From: Ascoidea rubescens DSM 1968
Lineage: Eukaryota; Ascomycota; Saccharomycetes; Ascoideales; Ascoideaceae
Assembly (NCBI RefSeq): GCF_001661345.1
Contig: NW_017962917.1
Location: forward strand, 930,001-994,000
Direction of reading: 5' to 3'
DNA: 64,000 nt
In this document: piece by piece, positions 1 to 10,884 of the stretch
Layout: every line of letters starts with the position of its first letter
Position numbering within the stretch: the stretch's first letter is position 1
Position numbers and translations under genes: made by a program
The notes under the pieces: generated by a model
Told to the model about the DNA's origin: nothing
What the model saw: the letters and a program-made list of their open reading frames with translations, nothing else
Database searches by the model: none

Positions 1-138
1 TAATATTTTTTTTGTATTTTTGTATTTTTTTAATTTTTCAATTTTTTAATTTTTTAATTTTTTAATTTCCAAATAATAAAATAATAAAATAAATATAACA
101 ATATAATTATTATTGTGGTAAATTAATCGGGGATAATT

Positions 139-385
139 TCATTTGAATTTTCCCTTTCCTTTTAATTTAGAGGTCAATTTGTATCGATCAGCCAAAGGGC
201 TTTGGTGTTCTCTGAAATAGATTCCAGAGCAGGTGAAACATAAACCGATTTTGTTGATGCCTTCCAGTGGAAAAGCTTTTTCACACAAGAGACATTCAGT
301 GTATGATTGAGCAGGCTGATGGGAGGGAAACAGAGTTAGTGGAACAGAACGAAGGTGAGGAAAGAGGTGAAGCGATACATACCAT
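139..385 (-). CDS. Tiny spliced protein with two CxxC pairs (58-59 residues)
   Basis: Two exons on the minus strand: 385..383 is only the start codon ATG, and 315..139 carries the rest. The 67-nt intron (382..316) has a GTATGT donor, a CACTAAC branch site (plus-strand 335-341) and a CAG acceptor. The product starts MPAQSYTECLLCEKAF and has two CxxC pairs (CLLC near residues 9-12, CFTC near 27-30) about 15 residues apart, followed by a Lys-rich tail ending KGKGKFK. This spacing fits a small zinc-ribbon or zinc-knuckle fold. I do not recognise the family. An intron directly after the ATG is common in yeast genes and explains why no plain open frame shows it. It is transcribed away from the 720-1260 GC island. 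Confidence 0.7.
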
Positions 386-438
386 GTTGGGAAGAAGAGC
401 AGATTATAGTATAGAGATGGAGTAATATAGTATAATGG

Positions 439-482
439 AATAAAATAAAATAAAATAAAATAAAATAAAATAAAATAAAATA
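439..482. repeat. TAAAA microsatellite
   Basis: About eight perfect copies of TAAAA lie upstream of the small CxxC gene. It is a simple repeat and probably part of that gene's leader or promoter. Confidence 0.9.
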
Positions 483-1860
483 ATATAAAATAAACAAGAT
501 GAGACAGAGAGTAGATAATATAATAACGGAGGACACAGCAGTAGGACGGGCGATTGAAATCAATGGATAGAAAGAGTAAAAAAAAGAAAGAAGAGTAGAT
601 ATTTATACTGTGGAGGATGCTGCAAAGTGAGAAGCGGGAGGAATAAGATTTGGCGACGGTGACTGAAGTGTAAATTGCCTTTATTTACCAGAGTTCCCTT
701 TAGAGAAGAGCATATAATCAGAGCTTCTCCCAGCACCTGACTCGCGGGCGCGGACGAATTCCCAGACTCTCTCCAGCTTCTCTCCAGATCTCGCGCTGGA
801 GTCTCCAGACTCACAAGCCCGCTGACACACCCTTGCGGCTCGGCGTGCTTGGCACCTATTGTTGGCCAATCCCAGTTCTGCCCGCCGTCATTCGACGTCC
901 TCCGCGCGAAACATGGGGAATCGCGCTCCTGCAGCGCTTCATGCCCTTACCGCCTCCGGCGTCCGGCCTGCGGGGCTGCGCCGCGTATTCGGCTGTTCGA
1001 TGCGCTGGCGTGTCCTTTACGGCACATCCGTTCCGTCGGTGAGGCATCGACGGCATATACGGACATCGCAGCTCCCGCCCGGAGCCACAGTGCCGAGTGT
1101 GCCGGAGCTCACGTGCGTGCTGACTCCTTCCAGGACATCGCTGTGCAAAGACTAAAGCTTCCTCAGTAGCGCGCACGCTGATTGGCCACACGCGCTGAGT
1201 CAGCGCTGACACATCCAGATCCGCGCGGCGCGGTGCGGAAACGCGCCAGAACGATTGCTGTTGTTTAAGGGCGAAGAGTAACAACAACAAAGAAAGAAAG
1301 AGCCATGAAAACTGTAATAATATTAATTTTCCTACCCAGATCTCATAATATTTATTATAACATTTATAATAAATATTATATTGTTGACGATTCCAAAGAT
1401 CAATCTAGTTATTATTATCAGATCCTCCTCTTTTTGTTTTATTTCTTTCTCCTTTGCTTTTTTTTTTACTGTTGCTCATAGATTTTTGTTCTTTTGCATT
1501 GTTTTTTTGATTCTGTTCTATTGTACAATACTTCCACATTTCGTTTCAACTCATTTCACCATCCTGCTGCGATAGATCTTGTATTATTCATTTTTGCTAT
1601 ATATACCAGTGCACATATCTGATTTATCCTTTATCCTTTTATCTTTTCTTTGGTTAATCTCCAGTTTTTCTCTTCGTTTTTTCTTTTGGTTTTTTTACTT
1701 TTGGGCTGTTTCACTGTTTTACCTTTTTGGCTTTTTTAGTTCTTTTCCACTTCTTTTTTGGTGTGTTTTAGTTCTGTGAAATATCTCAACCTAACTTAAT
1801 TTCACCTAACAAATAAAAAATTTAATTTCGCTAATTTTCATTTCATTTCACTATATTTTA

Positions 1861-1940
1861 TACCTTATATCTTACATCTTATATCTTATATCTTATATCT
1901 TACTTCTTTATCCTTATCCATATCCATATCCATATCTTCA
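1861..1940. repeat. Degenerate TTATATC / CATATC repeat
   Basis: Short imperfect tandem units (CTTATAT, then CCATAT) lie in the upstream region of the WD40-like gene. They are simple-sequence DNA with no coding potential. Confidence 0.7.
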
Positions 1941-2132
1941 TATCCTCACTTCCTTCCTATCATCATACACTAATACATTCTTCTCTTATACTATACTAAA
2001 TCACAAGAATCAAAAAAATATTATCGATTTCATCTAGATTCCATTTCTTATCTCTATTGCCCTATACTATATAACATACTAGTTCTTTTTTTTTTTTTTG
2101 CTTTTTTTTTTTTAAAAAAAATATAGATATCA

Positions 2133-4085
2133 ATGGATATCATATCGTTACTCCCAAACAATACCTCAATAAAAAGGAAAAGAATCAATATCTCTAACAT
2201 ATCAAATAACAACCAGAACATCCAAATAAGTAACAATAATACCAATGATATTGATAGTACCGACTTCACTCACCAAAATCAAAATCAATATAACGATAAC
2301 ATCTCTTTGAAAAGAGCAAAGAAAACTGTCTCAAACACCCTTTCAAACCATCTCAATATCTATTGTTCTTCTCCTTCTTCTTCTTCTTCTTCTTTCTCTT
2401 CTTATTCCTCATTCACTTCCTTCTCAAACCCTGCCTTCCTCTCTTCCTCAGTACTTAATCCTTCAAACCTATTCCTATACAGTTCCTTATCAAACTCAAA
2501 CTTCTCGTCCTCCTGGAACAACTTGATCCCTTTATATTCTGACCTCCCTTCCCTCAAAAGTTACAACCTAATATCCTACTCTGCCAACAACTCCCCAAAC
2601 AACACAATCAACAACTTCAAAATCAAAACCTTCAACAACAGCCCCTTCATAATATCAGCAAACTACGATGGCCTAATAAACATACACTCGGAAATCAACG
2701 AAAACACAATCATCCTAGAACACATTTCAAAATTGAAAAAAAATGGTAAAATCTTCGACATCAACATCTCCTCCAACGACAATTTTTTCCTAATAACTCA
2801 AAACAACTCTCTCTCCTTCATCGACTCAAAAAACAAGAAAATACTATCATCCATCTCAACCTCCTCCCAAACTTCCTCCCAAAACAAAATCGACCTCTTC
2901 TTGAAATCTTCAATCAACCCTAAAAACCAAAACATCGTATCCTCAATCAACACAAACTCCATCCTCACCTACGACATCAGATTGCCTTCTCACAAAAATT
3001 CAAACCATGTTCACAAACTATCCTCTCCTTTCCATCCAATAAACAGCAACGTCTCAGACTTTAAATGGCTAGATGATAACAAACTACTAGCCTCCTGTCT
3101 CAACAACAACCGCCTAGAAATGTTTGATTTGAGATTCAATACAAACAACTCTACAACCCCCATTAAATCCTTTCAAAAATTTGACAATAACATCATAATC
3201 AACAACGATTCCTTGTTTTCAAATCACCTAGAAGGCGTTAAAAAATTCGAAATCGATAACAACTTCATCTACTTGCTAACAACTAAAAATCACATCAAAG
3301 TATTCAGTCTATCCCAATTTTACGAAAACTCCAATAACAATAACAATAACCACAACAATCAACCCATCATAGATTACTCAAATTTAAATTACTCAATCGA
3401 TTCATCCAACCCAAACTTAAACTATGATTTCACCATTATTAACAGGAAAAACAATAATAAAAAACTCCTATGCTGTATATCAAATAACAAAGATAAATGC
3501 AATTACTCTTACCTACCCATATCTGATAATTACCAAGGTTTCGAATACATAAATCAAGCTCTCAATAACGATACTTTCAAAAATAACCCCAATAATAACT
3601 ACAACGAAAATTATAACGAAAATTATAACAATAATTACAGTAATTATAATAATAAAAGATTTGATAACATATACAAGGGCTCGAACAACAACTTGGAAGA
3701 CAATTGTAGTGGGAAATTTATCGATCTACACTACAATCAATACTCAAACTCGGTGTGTGTTGGTTTCTTGCAACCTGATTTATTCGCTTTCAATAATTTC
3801 AATAACTTCCAAAACCCATTTCCTGATGATGATGAAAATGATAATATCAACATTAACCAAAATAACCTAAACAACAATACTATTAACAACAACACTAACA
3901 ACAACTTTGATAACGATAGTGCTAATAGTAACAACAATGACAATATTAACAGCACCGAATCCACTGATAATGATATCATCTTTAATGGATCTGGAATGAG
4001 TTTTGCAAATATCGAAAACAGCACCCCATTACGAAAAAACATTCAATACCTTAAATTTTCAAATACTGCTAGTCAAATTAATTAA
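2133..4085 (+). CDS. Divergent WD40-like beta-propeller protein, Asn-rich
   Basis: 650 residues from an ATG that follows a T-rich leader. After a Ser/Asn-rich N-terminal part (to about residue 160), the middle shows weak WD-type blades, for example FIISANYDGLINIHS, ILTYDIRLP and LLASCLNNNRLEMFDLRF, each with the usual (L/I)xxxDxR-like ending. The remainder (from about residue 400) is broken by long Asn runs and ends in an acidic, Asn-rich tail. I see no enzyme motif, signal peptide or membrane segment. A scaffold role is the usual one for such proteins, but which yeast gene this corresponds to is not clear. Confidence 0.75.
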   Translation: MDIISLLPNNTSIKRKRINISNISNNNQNIQISNNNTNDIDSTDFTHQNQNQYNDNISLKRAKKTVSNTLSNHLNIYCSSPSSSSSSFSSYSSFTSFSNPAFLSSSVLNPSNLFLYSSLSNSNFSSSWNNLIPLYSDLPSLKSYNLISYSANNSPNNTINNFKIKTFNNSPFIISANYDGLINIHSEINENTIILEHISKLKKNGKIFDINISSNDNFFLITQNNSLSFIDSKNKKILSSISTSSQTSSQNKIDLFLKSSINPKNQNIVSSINTNSILTYDIRLPSHKNSNHVHKLSSPFHPINSNVSDFKWLDDNKLLASCLNNNRLEMFDLRFNTNNSTTPIKSFQKFDNNIIINNDSLFSNHLEGVKKFEIDNNFIYLLTTKNHIKVFSLSQFYENSNNNNNNHNNQPIIDYSNLNYSIDSSNPNLNYDFTIINRKNNNKKLLCCISNNKDKCNYSYLPISDNYQGFEYINQALNNDTFKNNPNNNYNENYNENYNNNYSNYNNKRFDNIYKGSNNNLEDNCSGKFIDLHYNQYSNSVCVGFLQPDLFAFNNFNNFQNPFPDDDENDNININQNNLNNNTINNNTNNNFDNDSANSNNNDNINSTESTDNDIIFNGSGMSFANIENSTPLRKNIQYLKFSNTASQIN

Positions 4086-4920
4086 GTTGTAACATAATAT
4101 AATATAATATAATTTTTTTTTTTTTTACCTCTATTTTAATTATTATTCAATCAGTTTATTTTTTCAAAAAAAGAAATCAAAAATAAAAAAAATTAACCTT
4201 AAAATTCATATCCAACCTACCTCAAAGCTTCAAAAAAACAAAAAAAACATTAAAAATTCAGTTTTTATACTTTAGCACCTCTACATTCACATTCACAATC
4301 ATTTCCAAAATAAATTCAAAAGCATTTACATTATAATTCTTTCCAACTAATTGTTTATATTCATGTTAATTCATTTAACTCAGTCAACTCTGCTCTGTTT
4401 CTATAGTTTTTGTCTATTATATTATATACCTCATTTTTACCCCCAATAAAACACATTACGTAATCACAGAATCATAATCACAAGTTATCTAATTGCATGT
4501 GACTTTTTGCTCATAATTACGTAAACAACAACAATATTTCTGGTTAGCAAATAGCACGTTTTGTGTCACGGGACTGCTGACTCAGCACCGTTTTTACTTT
4601 TTACCGATTTGGAATTGTATGAACATTCCGTTTTCTGCAGAAATTTTGGAAAAAAGCAAAAATTAAAAAAACAAGAAAAGAAAAAATTTTTCATCGTTCA
4701 CAGCGTCTAAAATTGATTTAAAAGTTATTATTCAAATCATTTCAAATATTATTTCTCTTTGATCATCAAATATATCCTACATATATTTACACCATAAATT
4801 ACTCCAATTTATCTTAAATACTCTGGAATTCTCTTGTATTTCCCTACAGTATTTGAATTCCTACTATTTTCGAATCATTAAATCCACTCTAAAGACAAAC
4901 ATTGTTCTCAATTCCTCAAC
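4086..4920. other. Intergenic region upstream of TIF3
   Basis: This holds the 3' end of the WD40-like gene (A/T tracts to about 4200) and the TIF3 promoter. A TGACTCA Gcn4-type site lies at 4578-4584 in a slightly GC-richer patch. The stretch before the start codon is A-rich, as in highly expressed yeast genes. No gene seen. Confidence 0.6.
4578..4584 (+). promoter_or_regulatory. Candidate Gcn4 site TGACTCA upstream of TIF3
   Basis: A perfect 7-base Gcn4/AP-1 core lies about 340 bases before the TIF3 start. The same core occurs in the GCN4 promoter in this window. Function is inferred from the consensus only. Confidence 0.4.
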
Positions 4921-6522
4921 ATGGCTCCTAAAAAACAACAAAAAATGGATTTGCAATCCTTTCTTGCTGACAAGACCTTTGGCGATTCTTGGGCAGATGA
5001 AGAGATTGATCTTGGATCAATTTCCGTTCCTACTTTAAATAAATCTCATCTTCCATCCTCGAATTTATCTTCTTATGGCCAAGGAAGATCCGATTCTTTT
5101 GGCTCTAAACCTTTACGTGAAGAATTCCCTGTCCCAGATCACCCCCCCTTTAAAGCTATAATCAATAATTTACCTTGGGATGGTGATGAAAAATCATTAG
5201 AAGACTGGCTAGTTGAAAGATTGGGCTCTGATGAAGCAATTGAATCAGTTGCTATTCCAAGAGATTCCATGGAAAGATCAAGATTAAAGGGTTTTGCCTT
5301 TGTCACTTTCACCTTAAGAGACGATTTGGTTGAAATTTTAAAATATTCTGGTGACGAATTAAATGGCAGAAAAGTTTACGTTAACGTTGCTGGCCCAAGT
5401 AAAAATCAAGGTTATAGTCAATCTTCAACTCCTGTTGACATTGATTGGTCTGCTGTAAGATCAGGCCCTTTGCCTACAATTTCTAATAATAATGTGAATG
5501 ATAGATATCAAAGATCAAGTCGTCGTAACTTTGATGAAGATAAAAGAGATTTTGATTGGAATTCTGCAAGAGGTGAAAGAGCTGAATTACCTACAAGGGA
5601 CAGAGAAGATCGTCAAAATTCTAGAGGTCCATCAAATAGACCATCTCGCCCTGAAGAAAAAGAATTTGATTGGAGCTCAGCCAGATTAGAAAGAGCTGAA
5701 TTGCCTCAACAACCACCAAGAAACAGGGAGAATCGTCAAAATTCTAGAACCTCAACAAGTAGACCACCAGCTGAAGAAAAAGAATTTGATTGGGGTTCAG
5801 CTAGATCAGAAAAAGCCGAATTACCTCCATTAAATGTTACCAAATCAAGAGATTATGATAACGAACACAAAGAAAAAGCACCATTTAAAAAAGCGGATGA
5901 TTTAGATTGGAATTCTGCGCTCAACAATAAAACTGAATTGTCTCGATCTGTATCTACTTCACCTTCTAAACATTTTACCAAACTTCACAATGATAAAGAA
6001 AATGATGCTGAAGGCCAAAATAACACTGATGAAAAGCGTGCTGCACCCAAAGAACTAGACTGGTCAACTGTTCGTAATAACAAACACAGTTTTCAAAGGA
6101 ATTTCTCAAGATCTAATAGCAACACAAGACAGAACAGTAATTACAAAAGAAAATTTGCAAACAGTCCTAATAGCAATAGTTTTGATAACCTTGATTGGTC
6201 TCAACGTGGTCAAGTGCCTCCCAGACAAACCTCAAGAAAATCTTCTTATGTACATGTCAATCCATATTCAAACTCAAACAATAACTCGAATTCAAAAAAT
6301 AATAAAAAAGATGATCATGATGATACTCAAACAGCTAAACCAAAAAAACCAATTTACAGTGTTTTATCAACCGACGATATGGATGATGATGTCAACGAAA
6401 ACCCTTCTGTTTTTTCAAAGCCAAAGGACCAACTTACTAAACTAGAAAAAGCTGCTGCTGCTTTAACAGTTTCTGAAGATGATGCTTCTGGTTGGAAAAC
6501 TGTTACTAAATCAAAAAAATAG
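4921..6522 (+). CDS. TIF3: Translation initiation factor eIF4B
   Basis: 533 residues. The N-terminus (QSFLADKTFGDSWADEEIDL) is the typical eIF4B opening. A single RRM spans about residues 78-162, with RNP2-like AIINNLPW and RNP1-like LKGFAFVTF. It is followed by about seven imperfect repeats of the type EFDWSSARLERAELP (DWSAVRSG, DFDWNSARGERAELP, EFDWGSARSEKAELP, DLDWNSAL, ELDWSTVR, NLDWSQRG). The tail is Lys/Asp-rich and ends GWKTVTKSKK. eIF4B binds RNA and stimulates the eIF4A helicase and mRNA recruitment to the 40S subunit in the cytoplasm; the repeats are its characteristic 40S- and RNA-binding part. The start is the ATG in good context after an A-rich leader; an upstream in-frame extension is unlikely. 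Confidence 0.95.
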   Translation: MAPKKQQKMDLQSFLADKTFGDSWADEEIDLGSISVPTLNKSHLPSSNLSSYGQGRSDSFGSKPLREEFPVPDHPPFKAIINNLPWDGDEKSLEDWLVERLGSDEAIESVAIPRDSMERSRLKGFAFVTFTLRDDLVEILKYSGDELNGRKVYVNVAGPSKNQGYSQSSTPVDIDWSAVRSGPLPTISNNNVNDRYQRSSRRNFDEDKRDFDWNSARGERAELPTRDREDRQNSRGPSNRPSRPEEKEFDWSSARLERAELPQQPPRNRENRQNSRTSTSRPPAEEKEFDWGSARSEKAELPPLNVTKSRDYDNEHKEKAPFKKADDLDWNSALNNKTELSRSVSTSPSKHFTKLHNDKENDAEGQNNTDEKRAAPKELDWSTVRNNKHSFQRNFSRSNSNTRQNSNYKRKFANSPNSNSFDNLDWSQRGQVPPRQTSRKSSYVHVNPYSNSNNNSNSKNNKKDDHDDTQTAKPKKPIYSVLSTDDMDDDVNENPSVFSKPKDQLTKLEKAAAALTVSEDDASGWKTVTKSKK

Positions 6523-7506
6523 ATTTTTGTATGTTTTTTTTAGACTTTTAATACCCTGGTTATTCAATATTATAAAAAAAATAAATTAAAAATAAATTAA
6601 AAATAAATTAAAAAAAATATTAAAAAAAAGGCATTTTTCTAAATTTTCTATTGTGTTGTCCTCTGATTTTTTTTCGTTTTTACTTTTACTTTTTCCCTTA
6701 ACTTTTTTCATTCTCTTTTTTAATGATTATATTTCATTATTCTTCTGTTTAAAAGAATTTCACAATATAATTACTTTTTTTTTATTTTTGTATACTGGTT
6801 TTCTTTTCTTATGGCATTTTTTTGATTTTTTTCTTCTTCATAAAAATAAGATATAATCTTTTTATTTCAAACCAAAATTGGTATTTTCTATTTTGTTTAT
6901 AATGTTATCAATAATGTCTAGCAGACGATTCTTTTATATATGCTTTTATTTGTATATTTTTTTTTCTTTTTTTTTTAGTTTTTTTTTTTGAATGTGTACT
7001 TTATTTGAATATTACCGTTTTATAGGATACATATAATAAAACCATTATAATAAGATATATAATAAGATATTAAAATTAAAAATCAATTATATATTTTCAT
7101 TTATTTACATCAAAAAAATACATAATAAGAATAAAACGCAAACGTGAACAAATTAATGAGTGATAAGGATTTAAAAATAATCTGTTGATATAAATACGAA
7201 AATATTAAAATCAACTGCATTAAAAAAACATATAATAAAAATTAGGTTAATAGACGTTATCAGCCCAATAAAATCATCAAAACTAAGAAAACAGCATAAC
7301 AATAGAGGAATAGTAAGGATAATCAATATTAAGTTCTGAAAATTAAGAAAAAAAAAATAAATAAATTAAAAGCCAGTGAAACCAGGAAAGATAGAAAGGA
7401 GAGAAATTTATGAGAATTATGACAAATAAAAAGGAATTAAATAAATATAGTAAAAACGAACAAAAAAATAAACAAAATAAGAGCTATAGTAAATGGGAAA
7501 TATATG
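6523..7506. other. Convergent 3' region between TIF3 and the RING gene
   Basis: Nearly pure A/T sequence with TATATA-type and poly-T/poly-A tracts on both sides, as expected for two yeast 3' ends facing each other. No conserved frame seen. Confidence 0.6.
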
Positions 7507-9663
7507 CTATACCATATTTTCTACAGAAGTAGGTGGATTTGTATTTGGATGAGATTGAGAGTTAGACGAGTTGGCATTTCCATTATTATTGGAACTTGAA
7601 TTATCATTATTCGTATTATTGTTATTAAGGTTGTTTTCTGCATTTAAACGATCATGTTGGCAAATAATAGCACAGTTAATCAAATCTCTCTTTTTGACAC
7701 CAAGTATTTGCCATAAAATCCAATATTTCCAAGTGTAAAAAGTTGAATTAACTCTATCAATAGCAATTTGCTCAAACTCAGGATTCGCCATTAAGATCTC
7801 GTTAGATCTGTGATCTAAGGGTCTAAATCTATTGAAATATTCGTTGTAGATGTTGTTATCATTAAGATGCTGGTTCCTTAAGTTTTGGATATATTCTTCT
7901 TCTTCACGACGTAAAGCGTCGATTTCTTCTTGGGCTAATAATTCGAGATGAGGCACAGCAGGCGATGAAGTATTATTATTGTTTGTGTTTTCATGGCTTT
8001 GGTTATTTTCGGTATTGTTGTTGTTGTTGTTATTATTGCTATTGCTATTGTTATTGTTATTGTTATTGTTTCTTCTGTTTCTTCTATTTCTTCTATTTGA
8101 ATGGTGAGAATTGGAGTTCAAATTCGAGTTTTTGATGAAATAGTCTCTTTTACAAGTTGGACATGAAGCCTTTCTTGTTATTAACCAGGGATCTATACAC
8201 TCTGAGTGGAAGACATGGCCACAAATCAAGCCACGAACAGTGTCATTATCATCAAATTGTTCAATGCAAATAGCACAAAGACCCGAGGTATAATGAGGAG
8301 TATTTTGGTTCAAGTAAGGGTTAATATCAGTGATATCAGATTCTATTTTTTCATTAATGATTGATGAATTATCGTTATTAGGATGGGAGCCTGGTTGTGT
8401 ATTTGAATTTGAGTTTGAACGAGAGTGGGAGTGAGATTGGGGGTTGGGGTTTGAAATGAAATTATTGTTGATGGTATTTGAAGTGAGAGTGGTGTTGTGG
8501 ATTGTATTTGAAGATAAGGTTCTATGGATTGAGTTGGATTGATTTGTTATATCATTTATTGAATCTAAGTCATTGATTACTGGGGAGCGAGAGTCAGTGA
8601 TAGTTCTTGATTCATCTAGATCTAATGAGTTTCCAGTCGGTTTAATTTTTTCATTATTATTGGTAGTATTAATATTAGTATTATTAGTATTAGTATTATT
8701 ATTAGTAGTAGTAGTATTAGTATTTTCATCATTGTGTTCATCATTGTTTTCATCACTATTTTCAAGTTTTTCTTCAATGTCATTGTATTTAATTTCATCA
8801 TGAATGTTTCTTTCTAAAGCGTCCTTTTCAGCTCCACCATTTAGCCAGTCTATATAGGATCTCTTGGGGAATAAATATTCCACCTCATCTTTAGATAATT
8901 TTCTTCTCTTTAGGTAGCGATAAGTTCTTCTTCTATTGGTGTTTGTTGAAAGATAGTTGTTATTAATGTTGATATTATTATGAGAATTTTCATTTAAAAT
9001 ATTCAACTGGTAGGCCATAAAGTTATAATTTCGACCACGATTATGGTGGAAAAAGCCCATTATTCTTGGGGGTGGAACTTCAGATAGATTATCATTGTTG
9101 TTATTGTCGTTGGCGTTTCCATTATTTGGATGATTGTTATTATCCTCGTTATCGTCCTCGCTATCGGTATTGTTATTATTTCTGTTTCTTCTTCTTCCCC
9201 TTCTTCCTCGTCTTCTTCTTCGTCTGGACCTGGATCTTCTAGAAACGTTGGCTAAAGAGCCATAATCAGACAACAAAATCGGGGAAATTTCCTGAATATC
9301 GGGATTGTTTGAATTTGCCAAATAGATGGCCACTCTAGTTCTCAACAAGTACCTTGTGGTGAAGAAAATAAACAATAAAGCAATTATTACACCAATAGCT
9401 ATGGCGATGAAGAACAATACTGTAGAAGGTTTGTTTGTAGTCCAAGTGACGGTTTGAGGAGAGGTGGAAGCAGTTGAGGAAGAGAGGGTGGAAGAAGTTG
9501 GAGTAGAATCGGCAGCAGCATCTGTAGAAGAGGGTGCGAGAGTGATGGTGGCACCATCAGTTGAAACCAGAAGGGGGGTTTCTGTTGATAATAGAAAATC
9601 GATCATCGTTTCAATTGTATTGAAGCTATCATCCTGGTTGAGATTCTGAGATGGAGTAGCCAT
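7507..9663 (-). CDS. Membrane-anchored RING-H2 finger protein (probable E3 ubiquitin ligase)
   Basis: 718 residues. A Ser/Thr-rich N-terminal part (about 1-78) precedes one strong membrane segment (about 82-106, FFIAIAIGVIIALLFIFF). Then comes a very Arg-rich stretch (SRRSRSRRRRRRG), which would favour the cytosolic side. A C3H2C3 RING lies near residues 459-505 (CAICIEQF, then CGHVFHSECIDPW, then CPTC). The rest is Asn-rich linker plus a conserved-looking helix near the end (RVNSTFYTWKYWILW). RING-H2 proteins of this layout, with a luminal N-terminus, one membrane pass and a cytosolic RING, act as E3 ligases on endomembranes. No S. cerevisiae orthologue is obvious to me. Confidence 0.85.
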   Translation of the reverse strand: MATPSQNLNQDDSFNTIETMIDFLLSTETPLLVSTDGATITLAPSSTDAAADSTPTSSTLSSSTASTSPQTVTWTTNKPSTVLFFIAIAIGVIIALLFIFFTTRYLLRTRVAIYLANSNNPDIQEISPILLSDYGSLANVSRRSRSRRRRRRGRRGRRRNRNNNNTDSEDDNEDNNNHPNNGNANDNNNNDNLSEVPPPRIMGFFHHNRGRNYNFMAYQLNILNENSHNNININNNYLSTNTNRRRTYRYLKRRKLSKDEVEYLFPKRSYIDWLNGGAEKDALERNIHDEIKYNDIEEKLENSDENNDEHNDENTNTTTTNNNTNTNNTNINTTNNNEKIKPTGNSLDLDESRTITDSRSPVINDLDSINDITNQSNSIHRTLSSNTIHNTTLTSNTINNNFISNPNPQSHSHSRSNSNSNTQPGSHPNNDNSSIINEKIESDITDINPYLNQNTPHYTSGLCAICIEQFDDNDTVRGLICGHVFHSECIDPWLITRKASCPTCKRDYFIKNSNLNSNSHHSNRRNRRNRRNNNNNNNNSNSNNNNNNNNTENNQSHENTNNNNTSSPAVPHLELLAQEEIDALRREEEEYIQNLRNQHLNDNNIYNEYFNRFRPLDHRSNEILMANPEFEQIAIDRVNSTFYTWKYWILWQILGVKKRDLINCAIICQHDRLNAENNLNNNNTNNDNSSSNNNGNANSSNSQSHPNTNPPTSVENMV

Positions 9664-10884
9664 TATGCCGCAAGATTGGTTATTCTATGGAGCAAGAAAT
9701 GGTGGGAAAGGGAGGGTGGTGAGTGAACAGAAAGTGTAGGGAGTAAGAGATCAGAAAATGAGGCCTATGGGTATAAATATAGAGAGACTCAGCAATAAGA
9801 CATTGTTTCTGCTGAAGATGAAAAACCAATAGAAGCAAAAAAAGATGTGTCTAAAAGAGACTGCCTGAGGTTGTTTTATTGATCCTTTTTGAAGCAACGA
9901 AAGGACGAAAAGACGAAAAAACAAAGAGAGGGTTTGTCTAGCGTTTCGCAGTGTGAAGCAGCATTTCACAGCAAACTGCTGCAAGTTACGGTGTACTATT
10001 ATTTACTGCATCAGCGAGCTGCTTATCGAAGCGAGCGTTCGTCATGCGGTATGCTCGGTAAGTGCAAGAACTACCAAAAAGCTTGACGCCCAGAGATCAG
10101 AATCTGACCAGCCCACCTGTTCCAGGCTCAGACACCTTCACTGTACGGACAAATTTTCCTGGTAGCACAGTCCTTGCCTGAAAGAAAACGTCTGCTGCAT
10201 ATTGCCGCAGAATGATGTTTTCCAGCATAGACTGTCGCTGAAAACAACTAGAGACAGCTCCAGCTTTTCGCTTTAGAAAACGATCAGAGAAGCAAGGTTT
10301 TTGCAGCACCGGCGCTGCACCACCAAAGAGATCAGCCGCCGCAGCACCAGTACCAGCAAAAGCCGAAGCAGCTGCAGTTGCACCGCCACAGAGCCCAGCA
10401 GAAACCGCAGTGCTGTGCGTTTTTCGTGCTGTTTTTCCCTTTCGGTCGCTCAGCAACTGTGGCCTAAAAGGCAATAGAAAAGGCCTCCCATAGAGTATTG
10501 GTATTGGTATTGTATTTCTGTTATTGTCACTGTTGACAAATTTCTTGCTGAGTCTTGCTTATCTTTTTCTGTTCCATCTTTTAATCCCTGCAACCTTTCT
10601 CTTCCTCTTCTTTGTTAGGCTGCTGGGCATTATTATTGTCTTTATTGTCTGTGTTTTTTCTCGTTATTGTTTTCTCGTTTCATTTTCTCGTTTTTTGGAG
10701 AAAAACTTTTTTGGGTACTATTGTTCTATCCAAAAACAAAAAAAATTCAGTTACAAATTAGTTAAGCGTTCGTTGGATTTTAGTTAGAAATTTACTGAAA
10801 AAAGACACACTTAAAAACAGTTAGATACACTTAATAATTGCACTTCTTATACCTACTGATTACACTTATTAACTATACTCAATA
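9664..10884. other. Divergent promoter region with a GC-rich island
   Basis: Lies between the RING gene and the large Asn/Gln-rich gene. The part from about 9990 to 10480 is clearly GC-richer (runs of CAGC, GCCGCAGC and similar); from 10500 on it turns T-rich. A 125-residue minus-strand frame in the island is Ala-rich and has no domain, so I treat it as chance. No RNA gene recognised. Confidence 0.6.

Larger units (their letters stand above)
386..2132. other. Divergent intergenic region with a GC-rich island
   Basis: No convincing gene. The middle part (about 720-1260) is strikingly GC- and CpG-rich against AT-rich flanks. It holds two CCAAT boxes (866-870 forward, 1181-1185 reverse) and a Gcn4/AP-1-type TGAGTCA (1196-1202). 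The part from 1300 to 2130 is T- and C-rich low-complexity sequence, typical of a yeast promoter and leader. Open frames inside the island on several strands look like by-products of its low stop-codon density. Confidence 0.7.

Noticed and set aside
856-1290. 144-codon minus-strand frame and overlapping plus-strand frames in the GC island
   Set aside because: GC-rich DNA has few stop codons; several frames are open at once, none shows a domain, and composition is unlike the real genes nearby.
10097-10474. 125-codon Ala-rich minus-strand frame
   Set aside because: It coincides with the GC island; no recognisable motif, and it lies in a divergent promoter.
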